A stretch of DNA of 13,438 nucleotides from Pirellulaceae bacterium (GCA_020846515.1 JADLDX010000021.1:1-13438); one strand, 5' to 3'; numbered from the stretch's first letter, positions 1 through 7,059 are shown. Made by a program: numbers and translations. The notes: generated by a model from the sequence alone, not told the origin.

Positions 1-699
1 ATGGAAATTCTGCGCAAGATGATCACCGCGATTCCTCGTCCGCGGACTGAAACCAGCCGCTTTGCGCCGCGATTGCTGCGTACGAAAATCGATCCCGACA
101 AGATTGGCTTGTTGATCGGTCCTGGCGGCAAGAACATTCGCGCCATTCAGGAAGATACCGGTGCGACGATCGACGTCGAGGACGATGGTTCGGTAACCGT
201 AGCAGCCAGTGACGGTGAAGCCGCGAAGGCCGCCTTGGCCCGTGTCGAAGCGTGTACCGCCACGGCACAGATCGGTAAAGTTTACGACGGTGTGGTCTCG
301 AGCATTCTCGATTTCGGCGCGTTTGTCGAAATCCTACCTGGTCGCGAGGGACTGTGCCACATTAGTGAACTGTCCAGCGGCTTTGTGTCGAGCGTCGATG
401 ATATCTGCAAAGTTGGTGACCCGATGAAGGTCATCGTCATCGATATCGACGAACAAGATCGCGTCAAACTCAGCCGTCGGCGTGCCCTGGAAGAACTGGG
501 TATCGAAGATGAATTCGCCAATCTCACCGAAGGTGAAGCCGGCGAACGACCAGAACGTCCCGAACGTACGGGCGGTGGTGATCGTGGCGGCGACCGCGGT
601 GGTCGTTATGATCGTCCACGCGGCGGTGGTGGCGGTGGCGGTGGACGCGGCGGTCGTCGTGATGGCGGCGGCGGTGGTGGCGGCGGACGTCGTCGCTAA
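1..699 (+). CDS. pnp: Polynucleotide phosphorylase, C-terminal part (5' end outside window)
   Basis: PNPase is a phosphorolytic 3'-5' exoribonuclease that degrades RNA to nucleoside diphosphates in the cytoplasm. Only the last 232 codons are here; the two RNase PH domains lie upstream of the window, so the ATG at base 1 is probably internal. Visible residues: 1-25 match the helix after the second RNase PH domain (ILRKMITAIPRPR). A KH domain spans about 30-88 with its GxxG loop as GPGG (40-43). An S1 domain spans about 90-160 (GKVYDGVVSSILDFGAFVE, then GLCHISEL). Residues 181-232 are a Gly/Arg-rich tail with RGG-like triplets, much richer in glycine than the acidic or short tails of many PNPases. 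The TAA stop is followed by TAG in the same frame and by stops in the other two frames within 20 bases. The gene converges on tmk. Identity is secure from KH-S1 order and sequence; a role for the tail in RNA binding is inferred. Confidence 0.95.
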   Translation: MEILRKMITAIPRPRTETSRFAPRLLRTKIDPDKIGLLIGPGGKNIRAIQEDTGATIDVEDDGSVTVAASDGEAAKAALARVEACTATAQIGKVYDGVVSSILDFGAFVEILPGREGLCHISELSSGFVSSVDDICKVGDPMKVIVIDIDEQDRVKLSRRRALEELGIEDEFANLTEGEAGERPERPERTGGGDRGGDRGGRYDRPRGGGGGGGGRGGRRDGGGGGGGGRRR

Positions 700-729
700 T
701 CCAGCTAGTCTAGTCTAAATATCAGCGGG

Positions 730-755
730 CGTTCCCAAGCCATGGCTTGGGAACG
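730..755. repeat. 26-bp perfect palindrome between pnp and tmk
   Basis: Bases 730-755 are identical to their own reverse complement. The centre is CCATGG at 740-745 and the arms are CGTTCCCAAG and CTTGGGAACG. It starts 30 bases after the pnp stop, between convergent genes. An RNA copy could fold into a long hairpin on either strand, but no T-run follows on either side, so a classical intrinsic terminator is not supported. It may be a dispersed palindrome or a bidirectional 3'-end stabilising hairpin. The symmetry is seen directly; the role is inferred. Confidence 0.75.
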
Positions 756-807
756 ACTGCCGAACGTAGCGAGTTAAACGAGCAGCATCCGTACGCGCAT
801 CAAAACT

Positions 808-920
808 CAGTGCGCCTACGGCTCACTGCTATATTAAACGAGTACGCCTACGGCTGACTGTTAAACGAGTACGCCTGCGGCTGACTGTTGAACGAGTACG
901 CCTACGGCTGACTGTTAAAC
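808..920. repeat. 27-bp tandem repeat array overlapping the tmk stop codon
   Basis: Three head-to-tail 27-base units lie at 840-866, 867-893 and 894-920. Units 1 and 3 are identical; unit 2 differs at two positions. A diverged unit at 808-839 has the same core, GCCTACGGC, flanked there by CAGTG and CACTG, giving a near-perfect hairpin. Each full unit begins GAGTACGCC and ends in TTAAAC (TTGAAC in unit 2). On the minus strand this reads GTTTAA, and in the last unit it is the final sense codon and TAA stop of tmk (915-917). There are no spacers between units, so this is not a CRISPR. Confidence 0.85.
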
Positions 921-1514
921 GATAAAGCTGCAAATCTGTTGGTGAACCGCATCGATGGTTTGAGTGGCGTCGATAACGATCGATTGACCACCTGCCAAGG
1001 TATGCTGCGTCAAGAACCCTTCGCGCACGCGTTGAAAGTACTCGTTGCCGCGACTCTCTAGACGATCACGCGTTCGCGTGATTCGCTCAGCGGCGACTTC
1101 GATTGGTAGATCCAAGACGATCGTCAGATCCGGCTCGAGTCCTCCAGTGGCGACGCGACCCACTTGCCAGATCGAATTGGGATCAAGTCCACCAGCACAG
1201 CCTTGATAGACCACGTTGGCCAGCAGATAACGATCGGTGATCACATAATCGTATTGAGCCAAAGCGGGCTTAAGGACTTCTTCGACCAACTGCGCGCGGC
1301 TGGCCATATACAACAGCATCTCAGCCGTGGGTGACAGCGGGATCTCTTGGCGATGCAAGAGGATCTCGCGCAGGGCTTCGCCCAAACGTGTGCTGCCGGG
1401 ATCGCGATAGGTGCGCACGCTGTGGCCGCGACTGGTCAGCCATTGTGTCAACAACTCGACCTGAGTTGACTTGCCGCCGCCATCGACGCCGTCTAAGGTG
1501 ATGAAGCGTCCCAC
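915..1514 (-). CDS. tmk: Thymidylate kinase (dTMP kinase)
   Basis: Phosphorylates dTMP to dTDP with ATP in the cytoplasm, an essential step of dTTP synthesis. The 199-residue length is normal for the family. The P-loop is GVDGGGKST (residues 9-17, K15), the dTMP-site signature is DRY at 94-96 followed by NVVYQG, and the lid is about 144-168 (ITRTRDRLES, then YFQRVREGF). The usual REPGGT motif appears as RDPGST at 37-42. The start codon is GTG at 1514, supported by AGGAG ten bases upstream and by the immediate start of the first beta strand; the nearest upstream ATG is out of frame. It lies 55 bases after the KDG kinase gene on the same strand and may be co-transcribed, although the functions are unrelated. 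The stop codon lies inside the last unit of a tandem repeat array. Confidence 0.95.
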   Translation of the reverse strand: MGRFITLDGVDGGGKSTQVELLTQWLTSRGHSVRTYRDPGSTRLGEALREILLHRQEIPLSPTAEMLLYMASRAQLVEEVLKPALAQYDYVITDRYLLANVVYQGCAGGLDPNSIWQVGRVATGGLEPDLTIVLDLPIEVAAERITRTRDRLESRGNEYFQRVREGFLTQHTLAGGQSIVIDATQTIDAVHQQICSFIV

Positions 1515-1524
1515 GCGATTGATA

Positions 1525-1529
1525 CTCCT
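1525..1529 (-). promoter_or_regulatory. Ribosome binding site of tmk
   Basis: The minus strand reads AGGAG here, with a 10-base spacer to the GTG at 1514-1512. It decides the start, because GTG is used and no in-frame ATG is available near it. Confidence 0.7.
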
Positions 1530-1569
1530 GAAAACATAGGTGCCAACCCAAACACGCCGCGATGAACGT

Positions 1570-2595
1570 CTAGCGGCTGATGTTGGTGGATGGCGAGTTG
1601 TTCTTTACGAGCGCTTCGACTTCGGCTCGCGTCATTAACGGTAGGTCGCCTGGAATGCTGTACTTCAAGGCTGAGGTGGCAGCACCCCAGCGCAGCGATG
1701 ACGCTACGTCACCGTGGCTCTCCAAATAGCGGGCCAGGAAGCCAGCGCTGAACGCGTCGCCGCCACCTAAACGTCCCACTTCGTCTGATGCAAAGATACC
1801 TTCTACGTAAAACGTGCCGTGCGCGATAGCCGACGAACCAGTACGTCCGCGCGTCATGACCCAAGTCGCGTGCGGCCAACGACCGGCCAAGGTCTCGAGC
1901 GCTCGTTCGGGTTCATCAACGGCAGGCAATTGAAACAACGTTTGTATGTCTCGATCGGGTATGAAGATCAAGTCGGCCAATTGCAGCATACTTTGACAAT
2001 GCTGAGCCGCGGCGGCCGGGGACCAGAGTTTACTGCGATAGTTGATATCGAAACTGATCAAGGCACCTGCCGCTTTAGCCAATTTGGCCGCCAGTAGCGC
2101 GGTCTCTCGCGTGCTCTCACTGAGTGCCAGCGTGATGCCAGTAGTATGAAACAACCGCAACTTGTTCGCTTCGAATAAACTGCGTGGCAACTCATCGGGC
2201 GTCATGCGACTGATCGCTGAATCGCTGCGATCATAGATCACCTGGCTGCCCCTGGGTGGTCCTGCTTCTTCTAAGAAGTACAAACCCAACCGCGCGTTGT
2301 CGGTCCAGACAACGTGCGATACGTCGACACCGTAGCGGGCCAATTCGCCGCTGACCATGCGGCCCAGCGCGGTACTTGGCAGTCGCGAGAGCCACGTCGT
2401 TTTCAGGCCCAGTCGAGCCAGGCCCACTGCCGTATTGGACTCGCTGCCTCCAATGTGCACCTGCAGATGATCAGCTTGCTCCAATCGATTGCGGCTGGGG
2501 GGCGTGAATCGCAGCATGGTTTCACCCAAGGTGACCACATCAAAGCTCTCGGCTGTTTGAATTGGGGAGGCCTTCTCGGAAGATTGACTATGCAT
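1570..2595 (-). CDS. kdgK: 2-keto-3-deoxygluconate kinase (PfkB/ribokinase family)
   Basis: Predicted to phosphorylate 2-keto-3-deoxygluconate (KDG) to KDPG with ATP, the step before the adjacent aldolase. The open frame extends up to 2670. The ATG at 2595 is preferred (341 residues): GAGG lies nine bases upstream on the minus strand, the family's first strand (FDVVTLGETMLRF) starts soon after, and the extra 25 residues would be an out-of-frame reading of the aldolase gene. Marks of the family in 341-residue numbering: GGSESNTAVGLARLG from about 49, IYDRSDSAIS about 120-129, FDINYRSKLW 182-191, and the C-terminal GGGDAFSAGF with catalytic D280. The first Asp of the usual DRxGxGD signature is Gly here (GRLGGGD, 274-280), a mild oddity. 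Its start overlaps the aldolase stop by 8 bases, suggesting translational coupling. Another sugar-acid kinase of the PfkB family is possible, but the aldolase partner favours KDG. Confidence 0.88.
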   Translation of the reverse strand: MHSQSSEKASPIQTAESFDVVTLGETMLRFTPPSRNRLEQADHLQVHIGGSESNTAVGLARLGLKTTWLSRLPSTALGRMVSGELARYGVDVSHVVWTDNARLGLYFLEEAGPPRGSQVIYDRSDSAISRMTPDELPRSLFEANKLRLFHTTGITLALSESTRETALLAAKLAKAAGALISFDINYRSKLWSPAAAAQHCQSMLQLADLIFIPDRDIQTLFQLPAVDEPERALETLAGRWPHATWVMTRGRTGSSAIAHGTFYVEGIFASDEVGRLGGGDAFSAGFLARYLESHGDVASSLRWGAATSALKYSIPGDLPLMTRAEVEALVKNNSPSTNISR

Positions 2596-3232
2596 GAGCG
2601 GCGGCCTCGCTGTATTGACGTGCGATGTTGGTGACGGCAGCCCAATCGCTGGCTTGGATGGCTTTGGCATCGATTAGATTGCCACCGATGCCGAGGGCGA
2701 CAGCGCCGGCGGTCAAGAAAGTTTTAATGTTCGTCAGATCGACACCACCGGTTGGCATGAGTTTGAGATACGGCATCGGCGCCAACACGTCCTTGATATA
2801 ACCAGGTCCCAGTGCCCGGGCAGGGAAGACCTTAACGACATCTGCCCCGCTATCCCAGGCCAGCGCGATCTCTGTGGGTGTGTAGGCACCTGGCATCACT
2901 GCCACTTGAGCTTGTCGGCACGCTTGGATGATCGGCACGCTGGTGATGGGGGAAACAATGAAGTCCGCTTGTGCGGCCAAGGCGGCCTGAGCCTCCGTGA
3001 GATTTCGAACGCTGCCAACACCGATGGCCGTTTCATAACCTTGGCTGGTCAATGACTGTTTTACTTCGGGCAGTACGCGCAGGGCGTCCGGGTTAGTCAG
3101 CGTAAATTCTTGGGCCAAAATACCACCAGCGGCCAAGGCACTGCTGATGTTTACCGCTTGGGAAAGATCATCCAATCGCACAATGGCTACGATGCGGAGG
3201 CGTTGGATAAGTTGGAGAACTTGTGACTTCAT
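2588..3232 (-). CDS. eda: 2-dehydro-3-deoxyphosphogluconate (KDPG) aldolase
   Basis: Class I aldolase that cleaves KDPG to pyruvate and glyceraldehyde 3-phosphate in the cytoplasm (Entner-Doudoroff and uronate pathways). At 214 residues it has normal length for the trimeric TIM-barrel family. Key residues are visible: E42 in GGILAQEFTLTNP (general acid/base), FIVSP at 91-95, MPGAYTPTE at 113-121, Schiff-base lysine K134 in VKVFPA, and the phosphate-binding turn MPTGGV at 159-164. It is the first gene of a minus-strand cluster; KDG kinase follows with an 8-base overlap. The ATG at 3232 has only a weak upstream AAGG about 13 bases away. A close relative acting on 2-keto-3-deoxy-6-phosphogalactonate cannot be excluded from sequence alone. 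Confidence 0.92.
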   Translation of the reverse strand: MKSQVLQLIQRLRIVAIVRLDDLSQAVNISSALAAGGILAQEFTLTNPDALRVLPEVKQSLTSQGYETAIGVGSVRNLTEAQAALAAQADFIVSPITSVPIIQACRQAQVAVMPGAYTPTEIALAWDSGADVVKVFPARALGPGYIKDVLAPMPYLKLMPTGGVDLTNIKTFLTAGAVALGIGGNLIDAKAIQASDWAAVTNIARQYSEAAAHA

Positions 3233-3581
3233 AGCTGGCGCGTGCCTTGTAAAGCTTTGACAGGTGAGGGATTTCTAGTGAGTGTGGGGGTCTGGGGGAG
3301 ACAGCGTGGTACTTGAGTAGAAAAGAAAACAATCGGCAATTTTTTTCGCTTGCCCTATGCTAACTGCGGCCTAAGATTCTACACGCATTCTTGCGGAATT
3401 CTCAGAGGCCTGACCGGTTCGGCGCAAACGACACAATCGATTGTTCGCCAACGCGACTTGCCGTAATAGTTTCGCAAAGATTGAAGAATTTGCATGGAGG
3501 CATAGACGACCTGGCCAGCCTTAGTCTCAAGTACGTTTCAGTACGACGTACCAGCCTTGATGCTCCACCGGAGTGCCTCAC
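3233..3581. other. Divergent intergenic region between eda and the Tyr-rich secreted protein gene
   Basis: This 349-base gap should hold promoters for both flanking genes. A possible sigma70-like pair on the plus strand is TTGCCC (3350-3355) and TAAGAT (3372-3377) with a 16-base spacer, about 200 bases before the downstream ATG; this is weak evidence. A run of seven T lies at 3340-3346. GTAC occurs three times close together around 3531-3550. Short open frames here show no signal peptide, ribosome site or recognisable domain. No convincing operator, riboswitch or RNA gene was seen. Confidence 0.4.
3570..3573 (+). promoter_or_regulatory. Ribosome binding site that decides the start of the secreted protein gene
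   Basis: GGAG lies eight bases before the ATG at 3582. The frame could also open at GTG 3573, but that codon overlaps this site, so ATG 3582 is the better start. Confidence 0.6.
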
Positions 3582-5594
3582 ATGCTTATGCGCAACCGCT
3601 TGACCCCTATTGTGCTGTTGGCCTGGACCACGGTCGGCCTGTCGGCACGCACCGCGCAGGCAGGGCCGCTGTTGGATTGGTTGTTTCATCGTCCGGCGGC
3701 TGGGCCAGCCATTCCAGTTGGGCCTCCGTACCAAGTTTCTGCCAATGGTTACGCGCCCTATGCGGCGGCGCTACCCTATGCAGCTAATTCGCTACCGTAC
3801 ACCGCTGGCTATGTGCCGAACTCGACGGGCTACGCGCCCTACTCGAGCGGTTATTCGCCATACGGTGTGGCTTATCCACTAACCGGTGCGCCGCGTTACT
3901 CGACCGGATACGCGCCCGCCAGCAGCTACACAGTACCTAACTATGGCGCTGGGCCTAACTATGGCGCTGGGTATAGCGCGGGTTATGGGGCTGCGACTGT
4001 GGCTCCGAATGCGAGTGCTTATGGAACTTACTACGGTGCTCAATCGCCGGTGGTCGGTGCCAATGGCTATGGATACATGGCCCAACGTCCGAACAACGAT
4101 ATGATCGCCTCGGCGCAAGCCGTGATGCCATCGAACGCACCGGTGACGTTGGTACCGGATTACCGAAGCACGGCCACGCGCACACCAGTAACTTACTACC
4201 GTCCCGTGCTAACAACCGATCCCAACACAGGCGCACAAGTGGTGACATTGGCACCGTGTTCGTCGTATGAATATCAAACGCAGCGTGTTCCGACTTGGGG
4301 ACTGACTCAAGTCTTCAACGGTGGCGCGACTTTGCCAGCCACCTCGATGACCTTACCACCCACATCGCCTACCTACTCCTTACCGCGCGGCGGTGTGCCA
4401 CTGGCAGGCCCTGTACCGGGTACTCAACCCTATGGCACAGCCTATGGCAGTTATCCGGCACCGGCGACATCGATGGTTGTGCCTGTGGCACCGTCCCGAA
4501 GCAGCATCATCACGCCAGCCATGCCGAATGCACCGTACTCCAGCGGCTATTCGGGTTACGCGTCCAACTATGGCAACTACTCGGCGCTCCAACCGCCGGC
4601 CAGCGTGCCACCGTCGAGCACTTATCCGACTTCGCCCTATGGTGGAACCGGCACGAGCCCTTATTACGGTCCGGGGTCTGGCACGAGCGGCGCTGGCTCA
4701 ACCGGTGGCGGTTCAACCGGTGGTTATGCGGCGCCCACCACATCCAATCCTTACGGCAATCCCTACGCGACCGGTCCATATTCGGCTGGCCCATACACAC
4801 CGCCGCCGTCGAATTTGAGCAATCCAGGTTTGCCGGCTCCAGCACCGACCGTGCCCGCCTATCCGCCTGGCTCGCAAGTGCTTCCGCCATCAAGCATGCC
4901 CGGCCAAGCCTTGCCTGGCCAAGTTTTGCCTCCGAGTAGTGATCCGGCTGCAGGTGCAGTGCCTGGGCTGCCGCCGATGCCCACGGGTATGCGCTCCGAT
5001 GCCAAACCACAATTGCAGAACGTGGTGCAGCAACCGATGCCTGGCAATCGTACGTTTCAAGCTTCACCGACTCAGCAGCCCGTCGACACCAAAGTCAAGC
5101 GAGAACCGGTAGCACCTGGATTGCTGCCGATTCCAGTACCTGATGACTTTAAACACGAACCGCGTTGGAACCCTGGTTTACTAAAAGAGCAAGATACAAC
5201 GGCTTCGATATCCAAGCCGATGATCAGCGCCCCTGCCATAGAGCCCACTTTAGATCCATCGATTGCTTGGGGCTCCAAGCCAATTCGTTGGGCCAGTCTA
5301 AAGCAACGTTCTACCAGCGAACCAACTGCGCCTGAGCCATCCTTGGAAATGAATTTGCCAGCTTCGAAGCTGCGCGACAAACAGCCGCGTTTACTCAAGC
5401 CGGAAGTCGTTGATGATATTCCATTAGTAAACTTTCCGGCCGTCGAAGTGGAGATGGTCCCGTTGAAGACGGCCCAACCTCAAGCGTTAGAGTTGACGCC
5501 AGCGATTGTGCCGCCACCAGCACCCCAACCCGCACCCAAGAGTCCCAAACAACCCGGTCGCTATCGCCACGATGTATGGCAAGCCGTGAAGTAG
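3582..5594 (+). CDS. Secreted Tyr/Pro/Gly-rich low-complexity protein of unknown function
   Basis: I do not recognise a named family. The 670-residue product opens with a signal peptide: Met-Arg-Asn-Arg start, hydrophobic PIVLLAWTTVGL core, and a likely cut after AQA27. Residues about 50-170 are rich in Tyr, with many GY, PY and NYGAG motifs. Residues about 185-240 form a more complex segment (TYYRPVLTTDPNTG, then APCSSYEYQTQRVP) holding what appears to be the only cysteine (C226). I believe similar segments occur in other planctomycete secreted proteins, from memory only. Residues about 250-470 return to Pro/Ser/Gly/Tyr repeats, including STGGGSTGG. The last 200 residues are Pro-rich but more charged, with no recognised domain, membrane anchor or sorting signal. 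The composition suggests an extended envelope, matrix or adhesive protein (inference). It has its own upstream region, is divergent from eda, and is followed by REP elements. Confidence 0.85.
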   Translation: MLMRNRLTPIVLLAWTTVGLSARTAQAGPLLDWLFHRPAAGPAIPVGPPYQVSANGYAPYAAALPYAANSLPYTAGYVPNSTGYAPYSSGYSPYGVAYPLTGAPRYSTGYAPASSYTVPNYGAGPNYGAGYSAGYGAATVAPNASAYGTYYGAQSPVVGANGYGYMAQRPNNDMIASAQAVMPSNAPVTLVPDYRSTATRTPVTYYRPVLTTDPNTGAQVVTLAPCSSYEYQTQRVPTWGLTQVFNGGATLPATSMTLPPTSPTYSLPRGGVPLAGPVPGTQPYGTAYGSYPAPATSMVVPVAPSRSSIITPAMPNAPYSSGYSGYASNYGNYSALQPPASVPPSSTYPTSPYGGTGTSPYYGPGSGTSGAGSTGGGSTGGYAAPTTSNPYGNPYATGPYSAGPYTPPPSNLSNPGLPAPAPTVPAYPPGSQVLPPSSMPGQALPGQVLPPSSDPAAGAVPGLPPMPTGMRSDAKPQLQNVVQQPMPGNRTFQASPTQQPVDTKVKREPVAPGLLPIPVPDDFKHEPRWNPGLLKEQDTTASISKPMISAPAIEPTLDPSIAWGSKPIRWASLKQRSTSEPTAPEPSLEMNLPASKLRDKQPRLLKPEVVDDIPLVNFPAVEVEMVPLKTAQPQALELTPAIVPPPAPQPAPKSPKQPGRYRHDVWQAVK

Positions 5595-5605
5595 GCCAGA
5601 ACCTT

Positions 5606-5725
5606 GTAGCCACCGCTTTGTAGCCACCGTCGCCAGACGGTGGACTTGGTGACGAAATCCACCGCTTGGCAGCGGTGGCTACAACCTGGGAAATCCACCG
5701 CTTGGCAGCGGTGGCTACAGGCTAC
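5606..5725. repeat. REP-like palindrome cluster 1 (GTAG head plus hairpin)
   Basis: The basic 25-base element is a GTAG head, then an 8-bp stem with a 4-base loop, then A. Plus-orientation copies: a truncated one at 5606-5617 and a complete one at 5620-5644 (arms CCACCGTC and GACGGTGG, loop GCCA). Minus-orientation copies: 5658-5682 and 5694-5718 (arms CCACCGCT and AGCGGTGG, loop TGGC on the plus strand). These last two are inside an exact 30-base direct repeat, 5654-5683 and 5690-5719. A solitary head in minus orientation at 5722-5725 contains the DUF1552 stop codon. Facing copies such as 5620-5644 and 5658-5682 form a REPIN-like inverted pair. GTAG followed by a hairpin is the known form of REPs linked to RAYT transposases. 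The cluster fills the gap between two convergent genes and could act as a bidirectional 3' hairpin. Confidence 0.88.
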
Positions 5726-7047
5726 AAGTCAACTAAAGGTTGGTCGGCGTCACCAAACTGCTGGGTGTCCAAGCCCATGCGTTGGACCAGCGAGAGATAG
5801 AAACTGCACAGCTTTCGCTGATCATCGCTGCGACCGTTGTAGTCCAAGACTCGACCGGTGGCCAAGGTGCCGCCCAATCCGCCAGCGGTCAGCAGCGGAA
5901 CTTTATTCGAATCGTGTTTGCTGCCCGACCACATGTTATTGATGAACATGATGCAGGAGTTGTCCAGCACGGTACCTTCACCTTCGGGCATGGCTTCAAG
6001 GCGACTGGCCAGATAGGCCAATTGGCTGCAGTAATAACGTGAGATACGCTCGAACTCCGGCGAACCATCATCATGGGAGGCTGAATGGTGAGCGTTGCGA
6101 ACATCCAGGAATGGATAGAACAGACCCGAGATATCGCGGCATAGCAGCAGGGTAGCGAATCGCGTCTTGTCGGTTTGGAACGCCAGAGCCACGATATCGC
6201 ACATCAACCGCATATGCTCGCGAATGTCCTCGGGTAAACCATTGTCTGGACGTTTCATCGTGGCGAGGTTACCTCCTCGCGATTGAGCTTTTTCGGTCGC
6301 CTTGCCTTGGTCATCGCGCATACGCTCGATTTTCTTTTCAACTTCGCGCACGCTGGTCATATACTCATCCAACTTGGCCTGATCGCCAGCACTGACCTGA
6401 CGCTTCAGACTGTTGGCATGTTCTTGAACTCGGTCCAGTACGCTTTGGTTGCGTCGCGAGCCGCGATTGTCAAACAGACTATCGAAAGCCAAGGATGGAT
6501 AGACTTCCATCGGCACCGGCGAGGTCGCGTTTTGCCATGAGATGTGCGAGCTATAGGCCATCGAGAAGTTGGTCTCGTGGTAACCAGTAATAGGTTGTTC
6601 GCAGCCCAACACCAGGCTCGCCTGGGATGTCTGTTGGCCCAAATGATTGGCCAGCAACTGATCTACGCTGATACCGCCGCGCAGCTCGGCGCCTTTCTGC
6701 AGCGAGGCACCGGATAGGATATTGCCCGTTTGACCTGGGTGGATGCCAACGCCGGTTGCGTTCTTATTGAAGAGTCCCGAGATGACATTCACTTTGGACT
6801 TGAGCGGCTCGAGCGGGGTGAGCGACTGTCCCAGCTCCATCTCCGTGCCACTGCCCTTGGCCCACCAATGTTTGGCGTTGACGCCACAAGCCATAAACAG
6901 GGCCGCGAAGCGCTTGGGCATCGGCGAGCTGCTACCAACTTCGCCTCCCCACACAGGCAGACTTTGCAACCAAGGCAAGGACATGGCCACCCCAGCCCCA
7001 TGCAACATCGTTCGTCGTGTTATCGCGCTGGTTGATTTGTCGGACAT
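5722..7047 (-). CDS. DUF1552 family protein, Tat-exported
   Basis: The 441-residue protein belongs to the DUF1552 family, abundant in planctomycetes and of unknown biochemical role. The N-terminus has a twin-arginine signal (TRRTMLHGAG, R11-R12) and a hydrophobic stretch with Trp, as usual in this family, so export in a folded state is expected. Family-like segments follow: RFAALFMACGVN at about 46, VNVISGLFN at about 86, the GIHPGQTGNILSGA region at about 100, and CDIVALAFQTDKTRFATLL and SHDDG in the C-terminal half. Residues about 205-255 are charged and probably helical or coiled. The start is supported by GGAG eight bases upstream. It lies 91 bases downstream of the DUF1592-type gene, the usual partner. 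The stop codon is the TAG inside the GTAG head of a REP-like element. Confidence 0.92.
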   Translation of the reverse strand: MSDKSTSAITRRTMLHGAGVAMSLPWLQSLPVWGGEVGSSSPMPKRFAALFMACGVNAKHWWAKGSGTEMELGQSLTPLEPLKSKVNVISGLFNKNATGVGIHPGQTGNILSGASLQKGAELRGGISVDQLLANHLGQQTSQASLVLGCEQPITGYHETNFSMAYSSHISWQNATSPVPMEVYPSLAFDSLFDNRGSRRNQSVLDRVQEHANSLKRQVSAGDQAKLDEYMTSVREVEKKIERMRDDQGKATEKAQSRGGNLATMKRPDNGLPEDIREHMRLMCDIVALAFQTDKTRFATLLLCRDISGLFYPFLDVRNAHHSASHDDGSPEFERISRYYCSQLAYLASRLEAMPEGEGTVLDNSCIMFINNMWSGSKHDSNKVPLLTAGGLGGTLATGRVLDYNGRSDDQRKLCSFYLSLVQRMGLDTQQFGDADQPLVDL

Positions 7048-7055
7048 GACGTCAA

Positions 7056-7059
7056 CTCC
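7056..7059 (-). promoter_or_regulatory. Ribosome binding site of the DUF1552 gene
   Basis: The minus strand reads GGAG with an 8-base spacer to the ATG at 7047. It gives the gene its own translation start after the repeat-filled gap. Confidence 0.6.

Noticed and set aside
730..755. Intrinsic terminator of pnp
   Set aside because: The palindrome is perfect, but there is no T-run on either side; kept only as a palindromic repeat.
840..920. Possible CRISPR array (27-bp repeats)
   Set aside because: The units are contiguous with no spacers, and no cas gene is in the window.
2596..2670. Upstream start for the KDG kinase giving 366 residues
   Set aside because: It has no ribosome site, would overlap the aldolase by 83 bases, and the added residues are not family-like; ATG 2595 has GAGG at good spacing.
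3573..3581. GTG start for the secreted protein
   Set aside because: The codon overlaps the GGAG ribosome site that fits the ATG at 3582.
4295..5067. Long antisense and alternative-frame open frames (214 and 185 codons) within the secreted protein gene
   Set aside because: These arise from the repetitive GC-biased codons of the real gene; no signal peptide, domain or ribosome site supports them.
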